A DNA stretch of 64,000 nt. Source: Ornithinimicrobium sp. INDO-MA30-4 (GTDB taxonomy: Bacteria > Actinomycetota > Actinomycetes > Actinomycetales > Dermatophilaceae). Below the pieces are notes generated by a model, which worked only from the letters and a program-made list of their open reading frames with translations, was not told where the DNA came from and searched no databases. Below, piece by piece: positions 19,901-32,185 of the stretch; positions within the stretch are counted from its first letter, which is position 1, and each line of letters starts with the position of its first letter. The position numbers were made by a program, and so were the translations under genes. Where the stretch lies: assembly GCF_021535045.1 (NCBI RefSeq), contig NZ_CP091056.1, forward strand, positions 620,001 to 684,000. Direction: 5' to 3'.

Positions 19901-21463
19901 AGCGGTGGGTTAGTGACCTGCGCAAAGCTCCGACGAAGTAGTCAAAGAGCAATCGCGGTCGCTGAGAGAGGGCTGCGATCGGGGTGTCGGAACCCATCGC
20001 ACCCAGCGGCTCGATCCGGCTTGCGCCATGGGAGCGAGCAGGATCCGCAACTCTTCTTCGGTGTAGCCAAAGATTTGCTGGCGACGAGTGACGGAGGCGT
20101 GGGTGTGGCGAACGTGCGCACGCTCGGGGAGATCCTTGACGTCGACTCGGTTGTCCATTAGCCAGTCGGCGTAGGGCTCGGTAGCAGCCAACTCGGCCTT
20201 AAGGGCCTTGTCGTCCACGATCTCTCCGGCTGCCGTGTCAACCAAAACATATGGCCGGGCTCAACACGGCCCTTCTTGATGATGGTGCTCTGATCCAACG
20301 GAAGAACACCAGACTCGCTGCTCAGGACCACGAGGCCATCGTTGGTGACCCAGTAGCGCGATGGGCGCAGGCCGTTGCGGTCCAACACGCCACCGACCTG
20401 GGTGCCATCGGTGAACACCAAGTTCATCGGTCCATCCCAGGGCTCCATCAGGCTGGCGTGGAAGGCGTAGAAAGCCCGCAGCTCCGGGTCCATCTCCGTG
20501 TTGTTTTCCCACGGCTCTGGAACCATCATCATCACCGCGTGCGGCAGCGAGCGGCCACCGAGGTGGATGAGTTCAAGGACTTCATCAAAGGTCGCGGAAT
20601 CGCTCGCTCCGGGGGTGCAGATCGGCATGACCTCGGAAAGCTGCCCGGGAAGACCTCACTCGCGAGACTGCTCTCGCGGGCGTTCATCCAGTTGCGGTTG
20701 CCGCGGACCGTGTTGATTTCACCGTTGTGCGCGATGGTGCGATACGGGTGCGCCAGCGGCCACGACGGGAAGGTGTTTGTCGAAAAACGCGAGTGCACGA
20801 TGGCAAGCGTGCTGGTGTATAACTCGTCGCCCAGATCCGAGAAGTATGCAGGCAACTGGTCTGTTGTCAGCATTCCCTTATAGGTGATGGTCCGCGTCGA
20901 CAGTGAGGCCGGATACGTCTCGGTGCGGCGTTCGATGGCCTTGCGGGCGAACCAGGCCCGCCGCTCAAGAGCGAGGCCGTTTTCTCCGTTTGGCCCACTG
21001 ACGAATACCTGGCGCATGACCGGCATTGCCGCGAGTGCCATCGATCCCAACATGTGGGTTTCGACGGGGACTTCGCGCCAACCCAGGACAGTGAGATCCA
21101 GCGAGGCGAAAGTGTCGTCTATTTGCGAAACAACGTCATCGGCACTGCCATCTGAGGGCAAGAAGAAGATGCCAGCGGCGTAAGAGCCGAGTGCGGGCAA
21201 CTCAAAGTCAAGCACCGAGCGGAAAAACTCGTCAGGCAACTGGGTGAGGATCCCGGCGCCATCGCCAGAATCAGGCTCGGCGCCGACGGCCCCTCGGTGG
21301 TCAAGTTGTGCAGTGCTGTCAGGGCGTGCGCCACGATCTGATGAGTCGGGACGCCACGCAAGGTGGCAACAAAGGCAACGCCGCAAGCATCATGCTCGTG
21401 CGCACCGTCATAGAGGCCTTCAGGACTACGGCCAGCTGTGGAATAAGTTGTGTCTGGGCTCAT
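16904..21463 (-). CDS. gltB: Glutamate synthase large subunit (five frame breaks)
   Basis: Alpha subunit of glutamate synthase, making two glutamates from glutamine and 2-oxoglutarate; about 1520 residues, normal length. The N-terminal glutaminase Cys is in [14 protein letters not shown]. The FMN/synthase domain holds [19 protein letters not shown] and [20 protein letters not shown]; the 3Fe-4S cysteines are in [21 protein letters not shown]. The C-terminal beta-helix domain is [22 protein letters not shown] ... [21 protein letters not shown]. Breaks near 21301, 20648, 20246, 20018 and 17500 are each repaired by one base, giving for example [21 protein letters not shown] 21463 is chosen; GTG 21469 is also possible. 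Divergent from uvrA. Confidence 0.95.
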
Positions 21464-21482
21464 GTTCACCGTTCAGGGGCAG

Positions 21483-21497
21483 GACGAATTATTCGTC
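21483..21497. promoter_or_regulatory. Palindrome GACGAATTATTCGTC between gltB and uvrA
   Basis: Two 7-base arms around a single T, in the 113-base divergent region, 20 bases upstream of the gltB ATG. On the minus strand it contains AATAATT, which could be the gltB -10. It does not have LexA-box spacing. A nitrogen or repair regulator may bind here; the identity is unknown. Confidence 0.4.
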
Positions 21498-21576
21498 GAG
21501 TCGAGACGGTCGGGGCCACGCTGACCCGACAGGTGACTCGATCTTACCGATGAGGAGGTCAGTGAGTCCACTTAGC

Positions 21577-24508
21577 ATGGGGTTTGTGCCAGTTGAAACG
21601 AGTTCCCCACGCGCCCGCCACGACAAATTAGTTGTCCGCGGGGCTCGAGAACACAACCTGCAAGACGTCTCGATCGACATTCCGCGCGACTCATTAGTCG
21701 TGTTCACCGGGCTTTCCGGCTCCGGCAAGTCATCCTTGGCCTTTGACACAATCTTTGCCGAGGGCCAACGCCGGTATGTCGAGTCGCTCTCGGCGTATGC
21801 CCGCCAATTTTGGGCCAGATGGACAAGCCGGATGTCGATTTCATCGAGGGTTTGTCCCCTGCAGTCTCCATTGATCAGAAGTCAACCAACCGCAACCCGC
21901 GATCGACTGTGGGCACCATCACCGAGGTCTATGACTACCTCCGGTTGCTCTACGCACGAGTGGGCCACCCGCATTGCCCCACCTGTCACGAGCCAATCGG
22001 TCGTCAAACTCCGCAGGACATTGTTGACCGGCTGATGGACTTGCCGGAAAGCACTCGCTTCCAGGTGCTAGCCCCGGTTGTGCGCGCCCGCAAGGGTGAG
22101 TTTGTGGACCTGTTTGCCGACCTGCAGGTGAAGGGATTCTCTCGAGCCCGCGTCGACGGAGACATCGTCTCGCTCGCTGAGCCGCCGACGCTGGAGAAGC
22201 AAAAGAAGCACAGCATCGAGGTTGTCGTGGACAGATTGGTGGCCAAGGGCGATGACCCGAAGGTCAAACGACGGCTGACCGACTCCGTCGAGACGGCGTT
22301 GGGCTTGGCTGATGGCGTCGTCGTGGTCGAGTTTGTCGACGCTGCAGATCCCGAGCGAAACCCGCACGGCTTGCCAGATCAACGACGCTTCTCGGAAAAG
22401 CTCGCCTGCCCCAATGACCACCCCTGTCAATGGATGAGTTGGAGCCGCGCTCTTTCTCTTTCAACAACCCCTTCGGTGCCCCTGGAGTGCTCGGGCATCG
22501 GTGTGGAGTTGGAAGTTGATGCCGAGTTGGTGATCAGCGACGAGGAAATGTCCATCCGTGACGGCGCGATCATCCCTTGGTCCAGCGGCGGTGGTTTGAT
22601 GGACTACTTTGCGCGAGTTATCGGCGGTTTGGGTGAAGATCTTAAGTTTGACCTCGACACCCCTTGGCGTGCCCTGCCTAAGCGCGGCAAGGACGCGATC
22701 CTCAACGGCTATCAGCACAAGGTCCACGTCCAATACAAGAACCGTTTTGGCCGCGAGCGCTCATACTCCACCGGTTTTGAGGGAGTCATCCCCTACATCA
22801 AGCGCAAACACCGCGAGACTGAATCGGACCGTTCGCGTGAGCGCTATCAGTCGCTGATGCGCGAAGTGCCGTGCCCCGTGTGTCGCGGCACTCGACTGCG
22901 GCCAGAATCCCTGGCCGTCGAGGTGGGCGGCCGCAGCATCGCTGACATTTGCGCGCTCCCCATCAATGAGTGCGCGGAGTTCCTCACCTCGGTCGAATAC
23001 ACGCCACGCGAGCTCAAGATTGCCGAGCGAGTGATCAAAGAAATCGAAGCCCGCATGGGGTTCCTGCTCGATGTTGGCCTTGACTACTTGTCCCTGAGTC
23101 GTCCCGCCGGCACGCTGTCCGGTGGCGAAGCCCAGCGAATCCGTTTGGCAACCCAGATCGGCTCGGGGCTGGTCGGAGTCCTTTACGTTCTCGATGAGCC
23201 ATCGATCGGTCTGCATCAGCGCGACAACCAGCGGCTTATCGGGACCTTGACTCGTCTGCGCGACCTTGGCAACACCTTGATCGTGGTTGAGCATGACGAA
23301 GACACCATTCACGCTGCTGACTGGGTTGTTGATATCGGCCCGGGGGCTGGCGAACATGGCGGTCACGTAGTGCACTCTGGCCCAGTCGAAGGGCTACTGA
23401 GCAACAAGGAGTCGATGACAGGGGAGTACCTCTCAGGCCGGCGACGGATCGAGATCCCTAAGCAGACGCGACCTCAGGATGGTCGAACGATCAAGGTCGT
23501 TGGTGCCCGCGAAAACAACCTGCACGATGTCAGTGTCGAGTTCCCGCTGGCCAACTTGGTGGCGATCACCGGTGTTTCTGGCTCAGGCAAGTCGACTCTG
23601 GTCAATGGGATTCTTTACAAGGTCTTGGCAAACAAGCTCAACGGGGCCAAGCACGTGCCAGGCCGCCACCGCAAGGTCGAAGGCTTGGCCGAGCTAGACA
23701 AGGTCGTGCATGTTGACCAGAGCCCCATCGGGCGGACCCCACGAAGCAACCCGGCGACCTACACCGGTGTTTGGGACCACGTCCGCAAGCTCTTTGCTGA
23801 GACCACCGAAGCCAAGATCCGCGGATATCAGCCAGGCCGTTTCTCCTTCAACGTCAAGGGTGGCCGCTGTGAGGCCTGCAGCGGCGACGGAACTCTCAAG
23901 ATTGAGATGAACTTCCTACCCGATGTCTATGTCCCGTGCGAGGTGTGTCACGGTGCCCGTTACAACCGAGAAACGCTGGAAGTCCACTTCAAGGGCAAGA
24001 CAGTTGCCGACGTCTTGGACATGCCGATCGAAGAAGCCGCTGACTTCTTTGCCGCCGTGCCGGCAATCTCTCGACACCTGAAAACCTTGAACGAGGTTGG
24101 GCTGGGCTACGTCCGGCTCGGGCAACCAGCCACCACGCTGTCTGGTGGCGAAGCCCAGCGCGTCAAGTTGGCCTCCGAGCTGCAGAAGCGCTCGACTGGT
24201 CGGACCATCTACGTCCTTGATGAGCCCACGACGGGCTTGCACTTTGAGGACATCCGCAAGCTCTTGGGTGTCCTGCAGACCTTGGTCGATAAGGGCAACA
24301 GCGTGCTTGTCATTGAACACAATCTGGACGTCATCAAGTCGGCGGACTGGGTGATCGATATGGGTCCTGAAGGCGGCAACGGTGGCGGTCGAGTCATTGC
24401 TGAGGAACTCCCAGCGAGGTGGCGCACAATCCAGCGAGCCACACCGGGCGTTTCTTGGCAGAGTTGCTAGAGCACCAGCGGACACAACACCAATCGGCGG
24501 CTAGTTGA
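21577..24508 (+). CDS. uvrA: Excinuclease ABC subunit A (frame breaks)
   Basis: UvrA, the damage-sensing ABC ATPase of nucleotide excision repair, about 975 residues. First Walker [42 protein letters not shown] signatures: [45 protein letters not shown] and [43 protein letters not shown]. Second Walker [20 protein letters not shown]. The C-terminal zinc finger is [35 protein letters not shown]. Breaks: near 21811 (one T restores [12 protein letters not shown]), a doubly shifted patch at 22424-22480 over the first zinc finger, and near 24405, giving the true stop at 24506-24508. The exact start is uncertain (ATG 21550, GTG 21562, ATG 21577 or GTG 21586). Confidence 0.93.
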
Positions 24509-24561
24509 TCACTTCAGCGCCAGCTTTCGGCGATAGCCAACCCGCCACAATGGAGGATTCG

Positions 24562-25056
24562 ATGAGCAATGAACATGGCACCGCAAGCAACACTTCTGTT
24601 GAGGCTGAAGGGCACCCACGTCGGTCAGTGCTGCGCGCCGGCTTGATCGCACCGGTGGGCGCCACCGCTCTTGCTGCCTGTGGCGCTTCAGAAGAGGCCG
24701 AGGACGTGGCGGAACCAGTAGCAGACGACGTTCAAGCTTCGGAAAGTGCGCCTCAGGCGACTGGTACGAGCGTTCCGACAAGCGAGATTCCCGTCGGAGG
24801 TTCAACCTTCCTACGGGATGCCAACACGGTCATCGCTCAACCGACTGAGGGCGAGTTCGTGGCCTTCGACGCCACTTGCCCACACCAGGGCTGCGCAGTC
24901 TCAGGTGCATCCGGTGGAGAGCTGATTTGTCCATGCCACGACAGCACCTTTAATCAAGCCACCGGTGAAGTGGTCTCCGGGCCCGCGACGTCTGGCCTCA
25001 CCGAAGCCAGCTTCACCATTGACGGCGACTCGATCGTGCTTGAGGAGGGCCGCTGA
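24562..25056 (+). CDS. Tat-exported Rieske [2Fe-2S] lipoprotein
   Basis: Rieske iron-sulfur protein of 164 residues. The N-terminal PRRSVLRAGLIAPVGATALAACG has a twin-arginine pair followed by a hydrophobic stretch and a lipobox-like LAAC, so it is probably folded in the cytoplasm, exported by Tat and anchored by lipid. A flexible Glu/Ala/Ser-rich linker follows. The cluster ligands are CPHQGC (about residue 97) and CPCHDS (about residue 116), and the fold ends with GEVVSGPATSGL. ATG 24562 has GGAGG 5 bases upstream. It has no transmembrane anchor or length like QcrA. Its redox partner is unknown. It sits between uvrA and uvrC, an odd place for a redox protein. Gene intact. Confidence 0.85.
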   Translation: MSNEHGTASNTSVEAEGHPRRSVLRAGLIAPVGATALAACGASEEAEDVAEPVADDVQASESAPQATGTSVPTSEIPVGGSTFLRDANTVIAQPTEGEFVAFDATCPHQGCAVSGASGGELICPCHDSTFNQATGEVVSGPATSGLTEASFTIDGDSIVLEEGR

Positions 25057-25085
25057 CATTACGGCCTTGACCGATCCTCGCGTGG

Positions 25086-27007
25086 GTGCTGGCGTTGGCT
25101 GACCCCACCACATACCGTCCTCAACCCAGCGACATTCCTGCCGAGCCTGGTGTCTACCGCTTTCGCGATAGCCATCGTCGGGTGATCTACGTCGGCAAGG
25201 CGAAGTCGCTGCGCTCTCGTTTGAGTTCCTACTTTCAAGACATTTCAGCGTTGCACCCGCGAACTCGTTCGATGGTGACAACTGGCGCAAGTGTCGAGTG
25301 GACGGTCGTCGGCAACGAGGTCGAGGCACTACAACTCGAGTACAGCTGGATCAAGGAGTTCGACCCCCGGTTTAATGTCAAGTATCGGGATGACAAGTCC
25401 TATCCCTACCTGGCGGTCACGATGGGCGAGGAGTACCCACGGGTTCAGGTGATGCGTGGTGCCAAAAACCCGGCACGCGTTACTTCGGCCCGTACACCCA
25501 TGCGTGGGCGATCCGCGAGACGATGGATCTCCTGCTGCGGGTCTTCCCCGTTCGCACGTGTAGCAAGGGTGTATTTAAGCGTGCTGGGCAGGTAGGCCGG
25601 CCCTGCCTCCTGGGCTATATCGACAAGTGTTCGGCGCCGTGTGTGGGATCAATCTCTGCTGAAGATCACCGAGCTATTGCCGAAGAGTTTTGCGATTTCG
25701 TTGCAGGCAACACAAGCAAGTTCGTCCGCCGTCTCGAAGGTCGCATGCGAGAGGCGAGTGACAGCCAGGACTATGAGCAAGCAGCCCGGTTGCGCGACGA
25801 CGTGGGTGCCCTCAAGCGGTCCCTTGAAAAGTCAACGGTGGTCTTTAGCGATGACACAGATGCGGATGTCTTTGCGCTGGCAGAGGACGAGCTTGAGGTC
25901 GCCGTGCAGGTTTTCCATGTTCGCGGCGGAAGGATTCGAGGCCAACGCGGCTGGGTGAGTGAGAAGGGGGCCGAAGACCTGCCAGACATCGTCGAGCACC
26001 TGCTGCAGCAAGTGTACGGCGGCGAAGGTGGCGAGGCTGTCCCGCGCGAGGTGCTCTTACCCGTCTTGCCCACCAGCCAGGATGATGTCGCAGCGTGGCT
26101 TCGGACTCTGCGTGGCTCAAAGTGTCTGTCCGGATTCCGCAACGGGGTGACAAGAAGGCCCTGATGGCGACGGTGAAGCGCAACGCAGATCAAGCGCTGG
26201 TGCGGCACAAGGTGGCCCGCTCGGGCGATCTCACGGTGCGCAGCCAGGCGCTCAGTGACCTGCAAGAGTTGCTGGAGCTCGACGATGCGCCGCTGCGGAT
26301 CGAGTCATTCGACATTAGCCACGTGCAAGGAACCAACGTCGTCGGATCCATGGTGGTTTTGAGGACGGGTTGCCGCGCAAGTCCGAGTATCGCAAGTACA
26401 TCGTCAAGGACGGCACGGGGGACGACACAGCCGCGATGCACGAAGTGCTAACCCGTCGATTCAGGCACCTCGTGGAGCGACCAGCCACGGAGCAGGACGA
26501 AGATCACGAGCGCTCAAACAAGTTTGCTTATCCGCCTAACCTCGTCGTCGTCGATGGAGGGTTGCCCCAGGTTAATGCCGCGCAGGCAGCGTTGAGCGAG
26601 GTTGGGTGACCGATGTGACCGTCGTTGGCCTGGCCAAGCGGCTGGAGGAAGTGTGGGTCCCGGGCTCAGACTTTCCGGTGATCCTGCCGCGCAGCAGCGA
26701 GTCGCTGTACTTACTTCAGCGGGTGCGCGACGAGGCTCACCGCTTCGCCAATACGTTCCATCGGCAGCGCAGATCCAAGTCCATGACAGTGAGCCAACTC
26801 GACGGAATCCCTGGCCTGGGGCCGGGCCGGCAGCAAAAACTGTTGGCCAAGTTTGGCTCATACAAGGCCGTGAAGGCAGCATCTCTTGACGACTTGTGTG
26901 AAGTCTCGGGGATCGGTCCATCCCTAGCCCAAACAATTTTTGACCATATCCATGCAACACAGACGGCTCCCGCCGTTAACCTAAGCACTGGAGAAGTGCT
27001 GGAGTGA
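25086..27007 (+). CDS. uvrC: Excinuclease ABC subunit C (four frame breaks)
   Basis: UvrC, the dual-incision nuclease of nucleotide excision repair, about 640 residues. The GIY-YIG nuclease is [51 protein letters not shown] is the conserved Cys region. The UVR motif is [23 protein letters not shown]. The RNase H-like nuclease has [24 protein letters not shown] and [19 protein letters not shown]; HhH motifs are [21 protein letters not shown] and [14 protein letters not shown]. Breaks near 25467, 26101, 26358 and 26605 each need one base. GTG 25086 starts the gene. It is followed 10 bases later by rapZ. Confidence 0.93.
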
Positions 27008-27017
27008 AAGGAATGTG

Positions 27018-27908
27018 ATGAGCCACGAGTTGGACAGCCCGCCCAAGAGCAGGGGTGAGTTTGTGCTGCTCACCGGCATGAGCGGCGCAGGACGCACAAC
27101 CGCAGCGGATGTCCTGGAGGATCGCGGCTGGTACGTCGTCGACAACATTCCGGCCAAAATGCTCCCGCAGCTGGTCGAGAGCACCGAAGAAGAGACCGAC
27201 ATTCCGCGCGTGGCGGCAGTGGTCGACGTGCGCAGTCGCAACTTCGACTCCGATTTCGCGCACGCCATCACCGAGTTGGAGGCCATCGGCTGGAGCCCGC
27301 TCGTGGTCTTCATCGACGCCACGGACGAATTGTTGATCCGCCGCTTCGAAGCTGTTCGTCGTCCCCACCCGTTGCAGGGTGAGGGCTTGCTGTTGGACGG
27401 TATTCGTCGGGAGCGGCGCGCCCTGAGTGACATCCGCTCAAGCGCCGACGTCGTGATCGATACCACCTCGTACAACGTCCATCAGCTCAGTGCCAAGGTG
27501 GATGAGCTGTTCAGCAGTGAAGTCGAGACCAAGTTGCGTCTTGCCGTGATGTCTTTCGGCTTCAAATACGGCATCCCACTCGACGCTGACATCGTGTTGG
27601 ACCTGCGCTTCCTGCCCAACCCGTACTGGAACCCGGAGCTGCGACCCTTTACCGGGCGCGACGCACCCGTGCGCGACTTTGTTTTGGGCCAACCGGGAGC
27701 ACAGGAATACATCGGTCACGCTGAGGCTCTCTTGCGCACAGCGGTGAATGGGTACTTGGCAGAAGGCCGTCGCCACGTGACAGTGGCTGTTGGCTGCACG
27801 GGCGGCAAGCACCGCTCAGTGGCGACTGTTGAGGAAATGGTCAATCGGCTCGGTGACATCGGCGGAGTCCAGATCACCAGCTTCCACCGCGACCTGGGGC
27901 GCGAATGA
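27018..27908 (+). CDS. rapZ: RNase adapter / nucleotide-binding protein RapZ (YvcJ)
   Basis: P-loop protein of the RapZ/YvcJ family (296 residues, full length). Walker A is LLTGMSGAGRTTAADVLEDRGWYVVDNIP; a second nucleotide motif is VVFIDATDELLIRRFEAVRRPHPL. The C-terminal domain carries YGIPLDADIVLDLRFLPNPYWNPELRPFTG and VAVGCTGGKHRSVATVEEM, the sugar-phosphate or RNA-binding part. In E. coli RapZ senses glucosamine-6-phosphate and guides RNase E; in Gram-positives the role is less clear. It is part of the conserved rapZ-yvcK-whiA cluster. The stop overlaps the yvcK ATG by ATGA. Gene intact. Confidence 0.92.
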   Translation: MSHELDSPPKSRGEFVLLTGMSGAGRTTAADVLEDRGWYVVDNIPAKMLPQLVESTEEETDIPRVAAVVDVRSRNFDSDFAHAITELEAIGWSPLVVFIDATDELLIRRFEAVRRPHPLQGEGLLLDGIRRERRALSDIRSSADVVIDTTSYNVHQLSAKVDELFSSEVETKLRLAVMSFGFKYGIPLDADIVLDLRFLPNPYWNPELRPFTGRDAPVRDFVLGQPGAQEYIGHAEALLRTAVNGYLAEGRRHVTVAVGCTGGKHRSVATVEEMVNRLGDIGGVQITSFHRDLGRE

Positions 27909-28874
27909 ACGGCCCCGGTCGTCGCGCTGGGAGGCGGGCACGGTCTTTCCGCCTCGCTCCAGGCCCTTCGCCACCTGAGCGAGCGGATCACGGCCATTGT
28001 CACCGTGGCTGATGACGGCGGATCAAGTGGCCGGCTGCGCGAAGAGTTCGACATCTTGCCGCCCGGTGACCTTCGAATGGCCATCGCCGCTTTGTGCGAA
28101 GACACGAGTTGGGGGCACCAATGGGCTGCCGTGCTGCAGCACCGTTTGGGTGGAACGGGCGAGCTATCTGGTCACGCTCTGGGCAACCTGTTGCTCATGA
28201 GCCTGTGGGAGTTGGCTGACGATCCGGTCCGGGCACTAGATGTCGCCGGCCGCTTGCTCAACATCCGCGGGCGAGTCCTGCCGATGTCGTCCGTGCCACT
28301 CGACATCGAGGCCAGCATGAGCGGCGTAGACCCCACGGCACCCGACTCGGAAGTGACGGTGCGCGGTCAGTCTGCTGTCGCTGGCAGTGACGGGCGAGTC
28401 CTTGGCGTTCGGCTCTTGCCCGAAGACCCACCAGCCACCAAGGAGGCCGTAGAGGCCATCACCTTGGCCGATTGGGTGATTTTGGGTCCTGGGTCGTGGT
28501 TCACCTCGGTCATGCCGCACCTGTTGGTGCCCGACCTGCGGCAAGCGATCGAACAAACGCCAGCGCGCAAGATCCTGACGTTGAATGTCGGCTTGCACGA
28601 CGACGAAACTGAAGGATTTTCCGCGTCTCAGCACGTCGAGGTGATGAGCGCCCATGCGCCAGATCTGAAGTTCGACTACGTCATTGCCGACCCCAAGGTC
28701 ATCCGGGCCGAAGAGGACGTCTTGCGCGGTGTGTGTTCGGACCTTGGGGCTAAATTGGTCATCTCGTCAGTCAGCAAAATCAACACGGTTGGTCAGCACG
28801 ACACCCTTCGCTTGGCTGCGGCCTATCGCGACGTGATGTCCAGTGCACCTCAACCGGATCTTTGGGAAGTGTGA
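27905..28874 (+). CDS. yvcK: YvcK/CofD-like gluconeogenesis factor (one frame break)
   Basis: YvcK family protein (about 323 residues), related to the CofD transferase fold, needed for cell shape and growth on gluconeogenic carbon in other bacteria; in several species it binds UDP-GlcNAc. Motifs: [54 protein letters not shown] and [16 protein letters not shown]; later [20 protein letters not shown]. The ATG at 27905 overlaps the rapZ stop. It joins the motif frame only if one C is restored near 27914, giving [12 protein letters not shown]. No in-frame start exists otherwise. Confidence 0.9.
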
Positions 28875-28878
28875 AATC

Positions 28879-29857
28879 GTGGCGATGACTGCGAAGGTAA
28901 AAGACGAGCTAAGCCGTCTCCCAGTGACAAAGACCTGCTGTCGCAAAGCAGAGGTTTCGACCACTTTGCGGTTTGCCGGGGGTTGCACATTATCGGCGGC
29001 CGGATCGTCATTGAGGCCGAGCTCGACACCGCTCAATCGGCGCGACGTCTGCGCACCTATATCCACGAGGTCTACGGCACACCCACGGAGGTTGTCGTGA
29101 TGAGCGCAGGCGGCCTGCGCAAATCCACCCGGTATGTCGTGCGTGTCGCAAAAGATGGTGAATCCCTTGCGCGCCAAACTGGTTTGATCGACAACCGCGG
29201 CCGACCAGTGCGCGGATTGCCGCCCAGGATCGTTGGCTCTTCGGTCTGTGACGCCGAAGCCGCTTGGCGGGGTGCTTTCTTGGCGCACGGGTCCATCACT
29301 GAGCCCGGCCGATCTTCGGCCCTCGAAATCACCTGTCCGGGCCCCGAAGCAGCGCTTGCCTTGGTCGGTGCTGCGCGTCGGTTGGGGATTAGCGCCAAAG
29401 CTCGTGAGGTGCGCGGCATTGATCGTGTCGTCATCCGCGACGGTGACGCCATTGGCGCGATGCTGACCCGGCTCGGAGCCCATGATGCTGTCCTGGCTTG
29501 GGAAGAGCGCCGCATGCGTCGCGAAGTCCGTGCCACCGCCAACCGGCTGGCCAACTTTGACGATGCCAATTTGCGTCGATCAGCGCGCGCAGCGGTCGCT
29601 GCCGGCGCTCGCGTGCAGCGTGCACTGGAGCTGTTGGGACCAGACGTCCCCGATCATCTATTGGTCGCCGGGCGTTTGCGACTGGAACATAAGCAGGCCT
29701 CTCTGGAAGAGTTAGGGGGCTAGCCGATCCTCCAATGACGAAGGACGCTGTTGCCGGTCGAATCCGGCGGCTGCTGGCCATGGCTGACAAACGAGCCGAA
29801 GAGTTGGGTGTTGACGGGACAGAGGCAAATCTGACCCCGGACATGCTCGAGGATTAG
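28879..29857 (+). CDS. whiA: WhiA sporulation/cell-division transcription regulator (two frame breaks)
   Basis: WhiA, a DNA-binding regulator with a homing-endonuclease-like (LAGLIDADG) N-terminal fold and a C-terminal helix-turn-helix; about 326 residues. GTG 28879 gives [35 protein letters not shown]. The first break near 28980 (one G) leads to [16 protein letters not shown]. The HTH end reads [21 protein letters not shown]; a second break near 29717 (one G) restores [31 protein letters not shown], the conserved C-terminus, ending at 29857. In streptomycetes WhiA acts with WhiB in sporulation septation; non-sporulating actinobacteria keep it too, so no sporulation is implied. Confidence 0.92.
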
Positions 29858-29905
29858 GCTCAGCCAGCCCACAAGTTCCTGCTAAGCCACAGCGATTGTG
29901 TGTAG

Positions 29906-30982
<1,077 letters not shown>

Positions 30983-30986
30983 GGAT

Positions 30987-32185
30987 ATGCGGTCCCTAGA
31001 ATCACTTGGCGATCTGGTGGTAAGACGGTCCTGCTGCGCAGTGACCTGAACGTGCCGCTGGATGGCGACCGGATCACCGACGACGGTCGTGTCCGTGCAT
31101 CGGTGCCGACCATTGAGGCTCTGACCCAGATGGGCGCACGCGTTGTCGTGTGCCCACCTGGGCCGCCCAAGGGCGAGCCCGATCCCGTCTTTTCGTTGCG
31201 GCCCGTAGCAGCACGACTCGGTGAGTTGCTCGGCCAGCAGGTCGGCTTTGCAGCCGAGACTGTTGGGCCTGTTGCGGCTCAAGCCGTTGGTGCCATGAGC
31301 GATGGCGATGTCGTTGTCTTGGAAAACCTGCGATTCAATGCCGGTGAAACGTCCAAGGACGACGCAGTGCGCGGCGCTTTCGCAGATGAGTTGGCCGCAT
31401 TGGCCGACGTCTTTGTCTCGGATGGCTTTGGCGTTGTGCACCGCAAGCAGGCCTCTGTGTATGACGTTGCTTCTCGCTTGCCGCATGCAGCAGGAAAGCT
31501 AGTGCTTGCCGAAGTTGAGGTCATGCATGCGCTGCGTGACGATCCTCGCCGCCCCTATGCCGTCGTGCTGGGTGGCGCAAAGGTCAGCGACAAACTTGGC
31601 GTCATCGAATCGCTGATGACCGTGGCCGATAAGTTGCTCATCGGCGGCGGCATGGTCTTCACCTTCCTTAAGGCTCAGGGCCACGAGGTGGGACGGAGCC
31701 TTCTCGAAGAGGATCAGGTCGAGACTGTTCGGGGATATCTCGAGGATGCCAAGGCTCGCGGAGTCGAGATTGTCCTGCCAACCGATGTTGTCGCAGCGAC
31801 CGAGTTTTCGGCTGAGGCTGAGCACACCGTTGTTGCAGTCGACAGCATCCCGAGCGATCGCCTTGGGCTCGACATCGGTCCTGACTCGGAAAAGGTGTTT
31901 GCCGAAGCTTTGGCTGACGCCGAAACTGTGTTCTGGAACGGTCCGATGGGTGCCTTCGAGATGGCTCCCTATGCGGCTGGCACCGCAGCACTTGCACAAA
32001 CACTCGTTGAGCGCACTGCTGCAGGCGCTCTGACGGTCGTTGGCGGCGGAGATAGTGCTGCTGCTGTGCGTCTGCTCGGATTTGACGATGACCAGTTCGG
32101 CCACATTTCGACCGGTGGTGGAGCAAGCCTTGAGTACCTTGAAGGTAAGACGCTGCCTGGTCTGAGCGTTTTGGAGGAAGCATGA
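30987..32185 (+). CDS. pgk: Phosphoglycerate kinase (one frame break)
   Basis: Phosphoglycerate kinase, making ATP from 1,3-bisphosphoglycerate; about 400 residues. ATG 30987 has GAGG just upstream. The frame breaks near 31018; one restored base gives [20 protein letters not shown], the PGK signature. Other motifs: [83 protein letters not shown] and [13 protein letters not shown], ending in [15 protein letters not shown]. The usual AFG after VSD is GFG here. The stop overlaps the tpiA start by ATGA. Confidence 0.96.

Noticed and set aside
21470..21576. A LexA (SOS) box at uvrA
   Set aside because: The palindrome CGAATTATTCG has the wrong spacing for CGAAC-N4-GTTCG and lies closer to gltB.
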